From Caballeronia sp. NK8 (GTDB taxonomy: Bacteria; Pseudomonadota; Gammaproteobacteria; Burkholderiales; Burkholderiaceae), in contig NZ_AP024325.1 of the NCBI RefSeq assembly GCF_018408855.1, forward strand, positions 1,054,001 through 1,118,000: a stretch of 64,000 nt of DNA, written 5' to 3'. Within the stretch, counting starts at the first letter, position 1. Each line of letters opens with the position of its first letter. Positions 8,728 through 17,860 of the stretch are shown piece after piece. Both the position numbers and the translations under genes were made by a program. Under the pieces are notes generated by a model. That model searched no databases and was not told the origin of the DNA. It saw nothing but the letters and a program-made list of their open reading frames with translations.

Positions 8728-9651
8728 ATGCATTCGACATTCGACACATCGACCGCCACGCTCGAACTGCCCTTCAAGCAGCCTTTCGACTGGACACGCA
8801 TGCTGAAATTCATCGGCGGGCGGGCGTCGGCGGGCGTGGAGTCAGTCGAGGACGGCGTGTATCGGCGCGCGATCGAATGGCATGGCGGCGACGGCACCGT
8901 CGAAGTCCGGCCGCATGAGCGCAAGCATCGGCTCGTGGTGACGGTCGAAGGCGCGGCGTCGCGTCATGCGGACGAACTCGCCGCGCCGCTCGCGCGCATG
9001 TTCGATCTGCACGCCGAGCCGCGCGAGATCGCCCGTTGTCTCGCCGGCGATCCGGTTCTCGCACCGCTCGTCGAAGCCGCGCCGGGCCTGCGCGTGCCGG
9101 GCGCGTGGTCCGGCTTCGAGCTCGTGGTGCGGACGATCGTCGGCCAGCAGGTGAGCGTGAAAGGCGCGTCGACGATCATGAACCGCATCGTGCAGCGCGC
9201 CGGCAAGAGGATAGAGGGGCATCCGAATGAAGGCACGGCGTGGCGCTTTCCGACGCCTGCCGAGCTTGCCGCCGCCGATCTGGAGAAGATCGGCATGCCG
9301 ACCAAGCGTATCGAGACGGTGCAGCGCTTCGCGCGTGCGGTCGCCACGGGCGCGCTGCCGCTCGATGAACCCGGCGCGGATGCCGAATTGCTGAAACGCG
9401 AGATGCTCGCCATGCCGGGCATCGGGCCGTGGACCGTCGGCTACGTCGCGATGCGCGCCCTGCGCGACCCCGACGCATGGCCCGATGCCGATCTCGTTCT
9501 CATGCAGGCGATCGCGCGCCGCGATCCGTCGCTTGCGAAACCCGCCCAGCAGCGCGCACGCACCGAACGCTGGCGTCCCTGGCGTGCGTATGCGGCGATG
9601 CATCTCTGGAATGGGGTGGCGATGGAAACGGGGCTTGCGCGCGGGGGATGA
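8728..9651 (+). CDS. alkA: DNA-3-methyladenine glycosylase II (AlkA-type)
   Basis: The protein is 307 residues. An N-terminal AlkA-like domain (about 10-120) is followed by the HhH-GPD fold with QVSVKGAST, a helix-hairpin-helix MPGIGPWTVGYVAMRAL at about 228-245, and the catalytic Asp in PDADLVL (about D255). The enzyme removes alkylated purines from DNA to begin base excision repair. The ATG at 8728 begins MHSTFDTSTATLELPF, which fits the start of the AlkA domain. The ribosome site is weak. The Ada regulator often linked to alkA is not in this window, so it is a stand-alone copy. Confidence 0.88.
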   Translation: MHSTFDTSTATLELPFKQPFDWTRMLKFIGGRASAGVESVEDGVYRRAIEWHGGDGTVEVRPHERKHRLVVTVEGAASRHADELAAPLARMFDLHAEPREIARCLAGDPVLAPLVEAAPGLRVPGAWSGFELVVRTIVGQQVSVKGASTIMNRIVQRAGKRIEGHPNEGTAWRFPTPAELAAADLEKIGMPTKRIETVQRFARAVATGALPLDEPGADAELLKREMLAMPGIGPWTVGYVAMRALRDPDAWPDADLVLMQAIARRDPSLAKPAQQRARTERWRPWRAYAAMHLWNGVAMETGLARGG

Positions 9652-9663
9652 ACTGGCGTGCAA

Positions 9664-9683
9664 CATCACGCATGCAGAATGCC
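9664..9683 (-). repeat. Copy of a dispersed TGCATGCGTNATTC micro-repeat
   Basis: Read on the minus strand, this 20-base stretch contains CTGCATGCGTGATG, nearly identical to the paired copies at 25781-25832 and to 381-400. It lies just after the alkA stop codon in the gap before the next gene. Confidence 0.35.
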
Positions 9684-9817
9684 AGCGGCACCATCCGTCG
9701 CGAACACCGCCGCGATCATTTAGTTCTGTTGTCTTAAAAATGGACTAATCTGCATCGAGCGGCCGAACGCCGTCGACACACGAAGAAGCGCTGACGAAAC
9801 GCCATCGGGAGACGCTC

Positions 9818-11791
9818 ATGAACGCATCATCCCTCGACGCGCAGGACTCGAACCATGTCCCGATCGCGCCGCGCGTGCAGAAGATCGTCGTTGCGATACA
9901 CGGCATCGGCAATCAGTTGCATAGCGACACGGTGCGTTCGGTAGCGAGCCAGTTCGGCGCGCGCTACGACCCGCCGCTGCCCGTCATGCCGCTCGGCTAT
10001 TTCGACATTGCGGGCGTCGGCGAAGTCGATGTACGCCAGCTCGATCTGCCACCTGGCGGCCCCTACACCCCTGAGCAACGCGACTTCTATTCCGCGCTTG
10101 GTTTCGCCGAAGTGTATTGGGCGGATATTCCGCGCGAAGTCGTCAAGCAGGACGACACGCTCGAAGAAAGCAAGGCATGGGGACTCTCGATCGTGAGCCG
10201 CGCGCAGGCCGCCTACATGCTCAACGTCGACGAGCGCAAGCTCGAACCCGCCGATTTCTCGCTCGCGTCGGGCGTCGTCGAGGAAGTCGTCGAGACAGTG
10301 GCCGTCATGCAGAGCCTGCTCGCGGTCACGGAGAAGGCCGGCATCTTCAAGTTCGATCTCGCGCCCATGCTGCGCGATTATGTCGGCGATGTTCAGCTCG
10401 TCGCGGATTTCCGGCAGCATCGCGATACCATCGTGTTCCGCTTTCATCGCGTGATGGAGCGGCTCGTCGCGCTCGTGACCGAGCGTTGCCAGTGTCCGCC
10501 CGAGGTGTATATCGTCGCGCACAGCGAAGGGACGGTGATCAGCTTTCTCGGCATTCTTCAGGCGCTCGCCACGCCCACCGTGAGCGATCCGAAGGACGGC
10601 AAGCAGATCATCAGCACCGAGTGGGTGCAAAGCCTGCGCGGCTTCATGACCATCGGCTCGCCCATCGACAAGCACATTCTGTTATGGCCGAAACTGTGGG
10701 AAGGCATGACGCTGAAAAGCGAAATGCAGGGCGATGCCGTCGCGCAGGTCGAACGCCCCGGCGGTTCCATCACGCTGCCCTCGCGCATCAAGTGGCGCAA
10801 CTATTATGACTTCGGTGACCCGGTCGGCTTCGCGCTCGATACGGCGCGCGCCTATCTCGATCATCACGATTGCAAGGCGTTCGAATTCGAGCCGGCGCAT
10901 GACATCGGCTTCTCGCGCTACTGGCTGCCGGGCAAGGCGCACACGGACTACTGGACCGATAGCGATGTCTTCGGTCACTTCATCGAGAATGTCGTGCTCG
11001 ATAGAAGCACCACAAAAGCCCCGCAAAACAGGCGTTTTCGCGGCATCGTTAGCACGGCGATTCCCTACTTGCTGAGCTTCGCGCTGCATCTTCTCGCCGT
11101 GTTCTTCATCTACAAGGCCGTCACGGCCTCGTCCGATTCCGGCGCGGGCGGAACCAGCAGCGCGCCCGAGTTCATCTATCTCACGCGCTCGGTGTTCGCA
11201 CTCGCATGCCTGCTGATGGGCACGACGGTCGCGGCGCGTATTCCGCGTCTCGTCAAGGCGCGCGGCGCGAAGCGCACGGGTGCGTGGCTGCGCTGGCGCG
11301 TGGTGGCGCTGCTCGCCTTCGTCGCGGGCGCGTCAGTCTTCTGGTTCGTATTGCTCAGCGGCGTGGCCGCATTTCTCGCGAGCCCGTTCGCGGATCTGCT
11401 GCATCGCGATGACGCCGATCCCGTCGTCGGCAAGGCGGTCTTCGTGCTGGCCGGACTCGTGTGCGCGATCAGCGGCTGGCTCGCGCCACGCAAACCGCGT
11501 GTGGGCCGCCGCGTGCTCGTCGCGCTCGGCACCGTGATGATGACGTTGATCGTCGGCGTGAGGTTATGGGGCGATCTGGCAGGCAAGCCGATATGGCCTG
11601 TCGTGCTCGGTGGCGCGTTCTTTCTCTACGCATGGTGGCTCGCGATTCTGATCTTCGATCTCGCGTTCGTGTGGCATCGCTATGTGCGCAATTCCGTCGC
11701 GCTCGATACGCTGCGCGCGTGGCGCGAAAATCGATGCGATGCGCAGCCCAGGCCCATCATGTCGATGCGGACGAAGGCCGCAAGCAAGTGA
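9818..11791 (+). CDS. Membrane protein with N-terminal alpha/beta-hydrolase-like domain
   Basis: The protein is 657 residues. The first ~400 residues look like a lipase-type alpha/beta hydrolase: a KIVVAIHGIGNQ oxyanion-type segment near residues 23-33 and YIVAHSEGTVIS near 231-242. In the latter, Ser lies in an A-H-S-E-G elbow rather than the usual G-x-S-x-G. About six hydrophobic segments follow between residues 410 and 640, so the C-terminal third is membrane-embedded. GGGAGA precedes the ATG. Substrate and orientation are unknown. It could be an esterase or lipase, or a hydrolase-fold protein with another role. It appears monocistronic. Confidence 0.7.
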   Translation: MNASSLDAQDSNHVPIAPRVQKIVVAIHGIGNQLHSDTVRSVASQFGARYDPPLPVMPLGYFDIAGVGEVDVRQLDLPPGGPYTPEQRDFYSALGFAEVYWADIPREVVKQDDTLEESKAWGLSIVSRAQAAYMLNVDERKLEPADFSLASGVVEEVVETVAVMQSLLAVTEKAGIFKFDLAPMLRDYVGDVQLVADFRQHRDTIVFRFHRVMERLVALVTERCQCPPEVYIVAHSEGTVISFLGILQALATPTVSDPKDGKQIISTEWVQSLRGFMTIGSPIDKHILLWPKLWEGMTLKSEMQGDAVAQVERPGGSITLPSRIKWRNYYDFGDPVGFALDTARAYLDHHDCKAFEFEPAHDIGFSRYWLPGKAHTDYWTDSDVFGHFIENVVLDRSTTKAPQNRRFRGIVSTAIPYLLSFALHLLAVFFIYKAVTASSDSGAGGTSSAPEFIYLTRSVFALACLLMGTTVAARIPRLVKARGAKRTGAWLRWRVVALLAFVAGASVFWFVLLSGVAAFLASPFADLLHRDDADPVVGKAVFVLAGLVCAISGWLAPRKPRVGRRVLVALGTVMMTLIVGVRLWGDLAGKPIWPVVLGGAFFLYAWWLAILIFDLAFVWHRYVRNSVALDTLRAWRENRCDAQPRPIMSMRTKAASK

Positions 11792-11798
11792 TGCGCAA

Positions 11799-12947
11799 TC
11801 AGCCATGCAGCACGAGCTTCTGCACGCGCCAGTTGAGCAACTCCGCAACGAACAACGTATTTTCCGCCGGACACGCCATCTCATGAATCCATCCGAATTG
11901 CTTCAACTGCTTGCCCGAGCGTCCGAGCACGCCGAGCAGTTTTCCATCGAGCGATAACTTGTAGATGCGCCCGGGAAACGCATCGGCGGAATACAACACC
12001 TGATTCGGTCCCGGTGAAATGCAGATGGCCCAGGGCGAACCGGGCGCGAAGGTACCTGCTGCGATTGCGGCTTCATCGGGCATATTGCCGATGGCCGGAC
12101 GCGCATCCGATGGCACGGGCACGTCGATCGTGAATTGCCGCTGGAAGTTTCCCTCGCCGTCGAAGACCTGAATGCGCCGGTTGCTGCGATCGGCGACATA
12201 GACCATGCCGTTAGCATCGACGGCAATGCTGTGAGGCGTATGGAACTGACCCGGACCCTTGCCGCGATCGCCCCACGACTTGAGCCAGTTGCCGTCCTTG
12301 TCCACCTTCGCGACCCGCGAGTTGATGTATCCGTCGCTGATGTAGGTATTGCCGGCCGCATCCCATGCGACATCGGTCACCTGACGGAAACGCCCCGGCT
12401 CCGAAGGCAACGGCGGATTCGGATGCTTGAGCGGCGCGGTCTCTTCGTCGGATGCTTCCTGCTTGCGGCCGAACACCATCGCGACGCGCCCTTCGGGCGT
12501 GAACTTGATGATCATGTCCGAGCCCTTGTCGGTGACCCAGACGTTGTCCTGCCGATCCACCTTGACTGTATGCGCGAACGACCACGCATACAGGTTATGC
12601 CCGATCTCGCGCACGAAGCGTCCATTGCGGTCGAATTCGAGCAACTGGGCCGCGGCCGCGCCATAGGCCGGACCGGTACTATTGCCGCGCGAGAGCACGA
12701 AGACATGTCCCGCCGAATTGAGCGCGACGCCGGAGCATTCGCCGAAGTACACGTCGCGCGGCAGTTGCACCGGATCGGGAACGGAATCGTAGGGAATGGA
12801 CGGTACGTCGTTATCGGCGTACGCGAGATGCGGAAACAGCGCGAGCGCGGCGGCGCCCTGGCCCGCGAGCGCCAGAAAGCGACGACGGCTTGCAGCGCCC
12901 GGCGTCGTGTCGCAACATGGACAGTACATCGAGTGTCGAAGACTCAC
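11799..12947 (-). CDS. Tat-exported NHL-repeat/6-bladed beta-propeller protein
   Basis: The protein is about 382 residues. A twin-arginine signal (SRRRFLALAGQGAAALALFP, about 22-42) indicates Tat export. The mature part has repeated propeller blades such as DVAWDAAGNTYISDG, SIAVDANGMVYVADRSNRR and IQVFDGEGNFQRQF, typical of NHL repeats. The start chosen is a GTG at 12947 with a very good AGGAGG site. ATGs at 12929 and 13004 are alternatives. A CPCC cluster lies before the Tat motif. NHL propellers serve as binding scaffolds or, in some families, lyases or lactonases; no catalytic assignment is possible here. Confidence 0.8.
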   Translation of the reverse strand: MSLRHSMYCPCCDTTPGAASRRRFLALAGQGAAALALFPHLAYADNDVPSIPYDSVPDPVQLPRDVYFGECSGVALNSAGHVFVLSRGNSTGPAYGAAAAQLLEFDRNGRFVREIGHNLYAWSFAHTVKVDRQDNVWVTDKGSDMIIKFTPEGRVAMVFGRKQEASDEETAPLKHPNPPLPSEPGRFRQVTDVAWDAAGNTYISDGYINSRVAKVDKDGNWLKSWGDRGKGPGQFHTPHSIAVDANGMVYVADRSNRRIQVFDGEGNFQRQFTIDVPVPSDARPAIGNMPDEAAIAAGTFAPGSPWAICISPGPNQVLYSADAFPGRIYKLSLDGKLLGVLGRSGKQLKQFGWIHEMACPAENTLFVAELLNWRVQKLVLHG

Positions 12948-13048
12948 TGTAACCCTCCTCTCGTTCGAGACGCGAGGAAAAGTGTAGTGCATGAATCGCA
13001 TCATTCACATGCGCGTGTTCTCATCGCTTTCAATACTGAAAGGACATC

Positions 13049-13474
13049 ATGACTGAAGCGCTGCAATACCAGGTTCGAATCCGGCTCGCGCCCGAGTACG
13101 CCGACCTGGCGCGTCGAGACCCGGCAAACGAAAAGCTCGCATCCATCAACGCGCTGCTGATCCAGCACGACGCCCAATTGCAATGCCAGTACGACGCCTT
13201 CGCCGACTACGTGGCGCACGCGGAGCGCGATGGCATCGAGCACTATCCGCTGTATCGATGGACACGCGAAACCATCGAAAATCCCGCGAAAAAAGCGAAA
13301 TATCTGCAAGCATTCACGCTCTATGTGAATGGCGACGAAGTCTATGACAAGCCACTTGCCGATGCGCTCGAAGCCGGTCTCCGCGCTCTCGCGAGCGATG
13401 CAATCACCGATATCCGCACGTTCGACACAAACCCCGCGCACAATCCGCAGCCGCCTTCGAATAACAATTCATGA
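13049..13474 (+). CDS. Hypothetical protein (141 aa)
   Basis: A soluble acidic protein of 141 residues with no signal peptide or membrane segment. AAAGGA precedes the ATG. The C-terminal tail (NPAHNPQPPSNNNS) is Pro/Asn-rich and probably disordered. I do not recognise the family. It lies between the divergent propeller gene and the TetR gene, which begins about 30 bases downstream on the same strand and may be co-transcribed. Confidence 0.6.
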   Translation: MTEALQYQVRIRLAPEYADLARRDPANEKLASINALLIQHDAQLQCQYDAFADYVAHAERDGIEHYPLYRWTRETIENPAKKAKYLQAFTLYVNGDEVYDKPLADALEAGLRALASDAITDIRTFDTNPAHNPQPPSNNNS

Positions 13475-13504
13475 GGTTGACGTCGTGCATCGATCACGTT
13501 AAGG

Positions 13505-13522
13505 TTTGGTAAATCAACCAAA
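13505..13522. promoter_or_regulatory. Candidate TetR autoregulatory operator
   Basis: TTTGGT and ACCAAA form a perfect 6-base inverted repeat with a 6-base spacer (AAATCA) at the very start of the TetR gene. TetR regulators commonly repress themselves through such sites. If it is an operator, the downstream GTG at 13539 is a more plausible start than the TTG inside it. Confidence 0.45.
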
Positions 13523-14093
13523 ACACGGACCCCGCCCCGTGCAGGATCGTCGACAAACCATACTCGAAGCCGCCCTCGCCACGTTGCGCGAGGAAGGTTA
13601 TTCGGGCTTCACGCAACCGCGCGTCGCTGCGCGCGCGGGCGTGCGTCAGAGTCACCTCACCTATTACTTCCCGACGCGTCTTGCCTTGATCGAAGCCGTC
13701 GCGCGCGCCGCGATCGACGGTCAGCTCGCCGCCGTCGATGCCTTCGCGGGTGAAGCGTCGCCCAAGGTCACCGCGGCATCGATCGCCAATGTCGCGATGC
13801 GCCACGAAAACACGCGCGTATTGATGGCGCTTGCGCAAGCCGCCGACGAAGAACCGACCATCCGCAGTCTCTTTCGCGAACTGGCCGAGGGCATCGCGGT
13901 TCGCATCACGCGCATGCTCGAAGCAATGGGCCTCGCCGTCACGAAGGAGCATGTGTCGATGGTGCATGCGCTCGTCGTCGGCCTCGCGGTCATCGATCTC
14001 GCGGTCGGGCGCACGGACGGCAAGCGTCGCGCGAGCACGTCCATCGAAATCCTGTTCTCGCTGCTGCCGCCCGCCGAATCGCAAGCGTCGTGA
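13506..14093 (+). CDS. TetR/AcrR family transcriptional regulator
   Basis: The protein is up to 195 residues. A TetR helix-turn-helix lies at about 18-65, with TQPRVAARAGVRQSHLTYYF and then PTRLALIEAV, the conserved recognition helix and following helix. The C-terminal ~130 residues form a helical ligand domain. Two starts are possible: TTG at 13506 (AAGG too close upstream) or GTG at 13539. The gene overlaps a candidate operator at 13505-13522 and is convergent with the D-2-hydroxyacid dehydrogenase. Its targets are unknown. Confidence 0.82.
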   Translation: MVNQPKHGPRPVQDRRQTILEAALATLREEGYSGFTQPRVAARAGVRQSHLTYYFPTRLALIEAVARAAIDGQLAAVDAFAGEASPKVTAASIANVAMRHENTRVLMALAQAADEEPTIRSLFRELAEGIAVRITRMLEAMGLAVTKEHVSMVHALVVGLAVIDLAVGRTDGKRRASTSIEILFSLLPPAESQAS

Positions 14094-14102
14094 GCGCTGC
14101 GC

Positions 14103-15056
14103 TCACGCGTTGCGCGCGTCGAGCCATTCGAGGATATTGCGCACTGTATCGCCATAAAACGTGCGATACAGTTCTTCCGATACATAACCGATATGCGGCG
14201 TCGCGAGCACGTTCGGCAGCGCGCGCAGCGGGTCGTTCGCGGCGAGCGGCTCTTCATCGTAGACGTCGAGGGCCGCGCCCGCGAGCCTGTGCGACTGCAA
14301 CGCAGCGACCAACGCATCACGATCGACGATCGGCCCGCGCGACGTGTTCACGAGCCGGCTCGTCGGCTTCATCTGCGCGAATTCCTTCGCGCCGACGAGA
14401 TGATGCGTGCGCTCGCTCAGCCGCAGGTGAACCGAGAGCACGTCGGAGGTCGTGAAGAGCGTGTCCTTGTCGACGAGCTGCACGCCTTTTTCCTCCGCGC
14501 GCTCGCGCGTGAGGTTCTGACTCCACGCGATCACGTTCATGCGAAACGCGCGACCGATCACGCCGACCGCCGATCCCACGCGTCCGAGACCGAGCAGGCC
14601 GAGCGTCTTGCCCGCCAGCTCCGTGCCGAGCGCGGTCTGCCAGCCGCCCTCCTTGAGCGAGCGGTTTTCGGCGGCGATGTTGCGCGTCATCGCGAGAATC
14701 AGTGCCCATGTGAATTCGATCGTCGGCGTGGACTGGTAGCCGGTGTGCCGCACCTCGACGCCGCGCTCGGCCGCGGCCTTCAGATCGATCGATGCATTGG
14801 CCGCGCCCGTCGACGCGATCAGCTTCAGATTCGGCAGATGCTCGATGATGTCCCGCGAGAACGGCGTGCGCTCGCGCATCGCGCAGACGACGTCGAACGG
14901 GCGCAGGCGTTCCAGCAGCGCGCCGCGCTCGGCGATGTGGTCGTTGAACACGGTGATCGCGGCGCGTGAGTCGAGCGGCGACCAGTCGGCCATGGAAAGC
15001 GCGACGTTCTGATAGTCGTCGAGGACGGCGACCTTGATCGGATTGGATGTGGCCAT
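14103..15056 (-). CDS. D-2-hydroxyacid dehydrogenase family protein (NAD-dependent)
   Basis: The protein is 317 residues. A Rossmann motif GLLGLGRVGSAVG lies near residue 150-165. The catalytic triad is visible in order: Arg in LVNTSRGPIVD, Glu in DVYDEEPL and His in TPHIGYV. The family reversibly reduces 2-oxo acids to D-2-hydroxy acids, as in 3-phosphoglycerate or hydroxypyruvate dehydrogenases. No C-terminal ACT domain is present, so it is not a long SerA form. The start MATSNPIKVAVLDDY at 15056 fits the family; an upstream in-frame extension to 15155 does not. The substrate is unknown. Confidence 0.85.
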   Translation of the reverse strand: MATSNPIKVAVLDDYQNVALSMADWSPLDSRAAITVFNDHIAERGALLERLRPFDVVCAMRERTPFSRDIIEHLPNLKLIASTGAANASIDLKAAAERGVEVRHTGYQSTPTIEFTWALILAMTRNIAAENRSLKEGGWQTALGTELAGKTLGLLGLGRVGSAVGVIGRAFRMNVIAWSQNLTRERAEEKGVQLVDKDTLFTTSDVLSVHLRLSERTHHLVGAKEFAQMKPTSRLVNTSRGPIVDRDALVAALQSHRLAGAALDVYDEEPLAANDPLRALPNVLATPHIGYVSEELYRTFYGDTVRNILEWLDARNA

Positions 15057-15303
15057 GGCGGTTTCGATTGTTGTGACGAATGGATTGGACGACAGCAGCC
15101 AGTGTGACGCAATGCGCGAATTCATGTCGCGCACGGCTTTCGACAGACTCGGCAAAATGCCGCAGAACCTTGCTGCATAAGGCGGTCAGCTATGACATAG
15201 GTTGAAATAAGTTACCGCGGGACTTCGCGCGACCGTTTCTCTATAGTCACTTCCGTCGCCACTCGAAACGCAACGTGGCCTAAGGAACCGAGAAGGACAT
15301 CCC

Positions 15304-16356
15304 GTGAAAAACAGATCGACTTTCGCTTCAAACGTCCGCGTTGCCCCCGCCTCCGACGCGGCGCCGGCCAAACGCCGCGCGCGCCATCTGCTCGTCATCG
15401 CGGCAGCCGCCGCCCTCACGCTGTGCAGCAGCTCCGCTTTCGCTGGCTGGGCGCACGGCGGCACGGCCTACACCGGCCGCGGCGAATATCAGGGCGCGCA
15501 CGCCGGTTCCTGCGGCGGCGGCAGTTGCTCGCATGCGGGCGGCGTCGAAAATCCGTGGGGCCGCGTCGCCACCAACTCGGGCACCGTGACGCGCACCTCG
15601 CCCGGCCAGTTCTCCAACTCGGGCACCGCCTACGGCCCCAACGGACGCTCGGTGCAACACGCAGGCGACACGAGCTGCGCCGGCGGCAGCTGCTCGCACA
15701 CCGGCAGCGCGACCGGCCCGAACGGCAAGACCGCGACCGGCAGCGATACCGTGACGCGCACGGCGCCGGGCCAATACTCATCGTCGGGCGCGGTGACGGG
15801 GCCGAACGGCAACACGTCGACGCACTCGGCATCGACGAACTGCGCGGGCTACACCTGCAACCGCTCCGGCACCGTCAACACCGCGAACGGTGGTACGGTC
15901 ACACATGCGGGCAGCGCGACGAGCGTCGCGCCGGGCGTCGTCACCACGTCGGGTTCGGCGACGGTCACGAACGGCTCGCACAGCACGACGGTCGTCGGCG
16001 GCGGCACGGTCACATCGGGCACGACGGTGGTCGCGACCACGCCGGTCGTCACCGGAACGACGATCGTCGCCGCACCGGTGGTCGTGCCGCCGCCCACGCC
16101 GCCGACGACGACCGTAGTGGTCGCGCCGCCCCCGCCTTCGTCGACGGTCGTGGTCACGCCGCCCCCGCCGCCGCCCGCGAAGACGGTGTATGTCGCGCCG
16201 GCTGTGAAGACGGTCTATGTCGCTCCGCCGGTGAAGACGGTTTATGTCGCACCGCCGCCTCCGCCGGTGAAGACCGTGTACATCGTGCCGCGTCGCGCGA
16301 TCTGGATTCCCGGCCACTTCGTCGGCGCCGTCTGGGTCCCCGCACACTGGGCATAA
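15304..16356 (+). CDS. Secreted Gly/Thr/Pro-rich repeat protein
   Basis: The protein is 350 residues, starting at a GTG with AAGGA about 6 bases upstream. A signal peptide-like stretch (LLVIAAAAALTLCSSSAFA, about 22-40) precedes the mature domain. The centre has repeats built on G-P-N-G-x-T and T-R-T-(A/S)-P-G-Q, with three C-x3-C knots (CGGGSC, CAGGSC, CAGYTC). The C-terminal ~110 residues are Pro/Val-rich with five KTVYV/I units, ending in a WIPGHFVGAVWVPAHWA-like tail seen in small YXWXP-type envelope proteins. It probably sits in the periplasm or outer envelope. No function is known to me. A strong terminator follows. Confidence 0.65.
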   Translation: MKNRSTFASNVRVAPASDAAPAKRRARHLLVIAAAAALTLCSSSAFAGWAHGGTAYTGRGEYQGAHAGSCGGGSCSHAGGVENPWGRVATNSGTVTRTSPGQFSNSGTAYGPNGRSVQHAGDTSCAGGSCSHTGSATGPNGKTATGSDTVTRTAPGQYSSSGAVTGPNGNTSTHSASTNCAGYTCNRSGTVNTANGGTVTHAGSATSVAPGVVTTSGSATVTNGSHSTTVVGGGTVTSGTTVVATTPVVTGTTIVAAPVVVPPPTPPTTTVVVAPPPPSSTVVVTPPPPPPAKTVYVAPAVKTVYVAPPVKTVYVAPPPPPVKTVYIVPRRAIWIPGHFVGAVWVPAHWA

Positions 16357-16376
16357 ACAGGCGACACCACCACACA

Positions 16377-16411
16377 AAGGCCGGCCGCATGCGTGCCGGC
16401 CTTGTCGTTTT
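16377..16411 (+). terminator. Rho-independent terminator after the repeat-protein gene
   Basis: AAGGCCGGC pairs with GCCGGCCTT (9-base GC-rich stem at 16377-16385 and 16395-16403) around a 9-base loop. GTCGTTTTA follows. It begins 21 bases after the stop codon of the upstream gene. It supports placing the next start at 16507 rather than at the in-frame ATG at 16393, which lies inside the hairpin. Confidence 0.8.
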
Positions 16412-16506
16412 ATGCGCGTCCCGCGCTACACTGCGAGTCAACGCCGCTTCCGACACAGACACGACATGCTGCATGTCTTTTCCTTCCGCCCATGACGAGG
16501 CATCGG

Positions 16507-17847
16507 ATGAAGCGCCCGCACCTGCCTCGCGATCATGCGAAAGGCGTCCTGCACGACATCACGTGGACGGCCGGTCCTGTCGTGCTGGTCATTGCGATCA
16601 TCGTCGCACTCGTCTACTGGCTCGTCGATCCCGCGCCGCCCAAGACCATCACGATGAGCACGGGTCAGCCCGACAGCTCGTTCTACGTCATCTCGCAGGA
16701 ATACGCGAAGATCCTCGCGCGCAATGGCATCACGCTGAAGGTGCTGCCGTCGGACGGCTCCGTGCAGAATCTCGAACGTCTGCTCGATCCGAAACAGCAT
16801 GTCGATCTCGCGCTCGTGCAGGGCGGCATCGCGACGCGCGATGAGGCCTCGAAGCTGATGTCGCTCGGCAGCGTGTCGTATGTGCCGCTCGTCGTGTTCT
16901 ATCGCGGCAAGGGGCTCACGTTGCTGTCGCAACTCGAAGGCAAGCGCATTGCCATAGGGCGCGAAGGCAGCGGCACGCGCATGCTGTCGCTCAAGCTGCT
17001 GGACGCGAACGGCATTCACGCGGGCGGGGATACGCAGCTTCTGCCGACCGACGGCCTGCAAGCCGCCACCCAACTCGTCAGCAACGAAGCCGATGCGGTG
17101 TTCCTCTCCGGCGATTCCGCCACGCGCGGCCTGATGTTGCGGCTCTTGCGCGTGCCCGGCATCTCGGTGATGGATTTCAAGGAAGCGCGCGCCTATACGC
17201 GCCTTTTCCCCTATCTCGACGAGATCGAACTTCCGCCCGGCGTGCTCGATCTGGGCCGGCGCATTCCGCCGGAGACCGTGCATCTGATCAGCCCGACTGT
17301 GGAACTGGTCGCGCGGCAGAGTCTGCATCCGGCGCTATCCGATCTGCTGATCGAGGCCGCACAGGAAGTGCACGGCACGGCCGGATTGCTGCAGCGCGCG
17401 GGGCAATTCCCGAGCGCCGCCGCGCATGAGTTTCCGATCAGCGAGGACGCGAGCCGCTATTACCGTTCGGGCAAGAGCTTCCTCTATCGCGCGCTGCCGT
17501 TCTGGGTCGCGAATATCGCGGATCGCGCGCTGGTGCTGTTGCTGCCCATCGCGGTGCTGATCTTTCCGGCGCTGCGGCTCGTGCCCGCGCTCTATCGATG
17601 GCGCGTGCGCTCGCGCATCTATCGCTATTACGGCGCGCTGATCGCGGTGGAGCGCAGCGCGATGCGCGTCAACACCGACGACGAGCGGCGCGCGTTATTG
17701 GTCGAACTCGATTACATCGAGGAATCGCTCGACACGCTCAGACTGCCGCTCGCCCATGCCGATGCACTCTACGTATTGCGCGAGCATGTCAGCTTCGTGC
17801 GAGCGCGTCTGAGCGAAGGGTCGCGCCGCGAAAAGAGCATGATCTAG
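16507..17847 (+). CDS. TAXI-family TRAP-type solute-binding protein with two membrane anchors
   Basis: The protein is 446 residues. An N-terminal membrane helix (about 18-42, GPVVLVIAIIVALVYWLV) is followed by a TAXI solute-binding fold starting at KTITMSTGQPDSSFY and containing the GREGSGTRMLSLKLL segment. A second helix (about 335-362) and a cytoplasmic helical tail follow. The ATG at 16507 has GAGG six bases upstream. TAXI proteins normally feed a DctQM-type permease, but no TRAP membrane subunit is nearby. It may therefore be a sensor or serve a distant permease. The next gene starts 13 bases downstream, suggesting an operon. Confidence 0.8.
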   Translation: MKRPHLPRDHAKGVLHDITWTAGPVVLVIAIIVALVYWLVDPAPPKTITMSTGQPDSSFYVISQEYAKILARNGITLKVLPSDGSVQNLERLLDPKQHVDLALVQGGIATRDEASKLMSLGSVSYVPLVVFYRGKGLTLLSQLEGKRIAIGREGSGTRMLSLKLLDANGIHAGGDTQLLPTDGLQAATQLVSNEADAVFLSGDSATRGLMLRLLRVPGISVMDFKEARAYTRLFPYLDEIELPPGVLDLGRRIPPETVHLISPTVELVARQSLHPALSDLLIEAAQEVHGTAGLLQRAGQFPSAAAHEFPISEDASRYYRSGKSFLYRALPFWVANIADRALVLLLPIAVLIFPALRLVPALYRWRVRSRIYRYYGALIAVERSAMRVNTDDERRALLVELDYIEESLDTLRLPLAHADALYVLREHVSFVRARLSEGSRREKSMI

Positions 17848-17860
17848 CCGGGGATATTCC

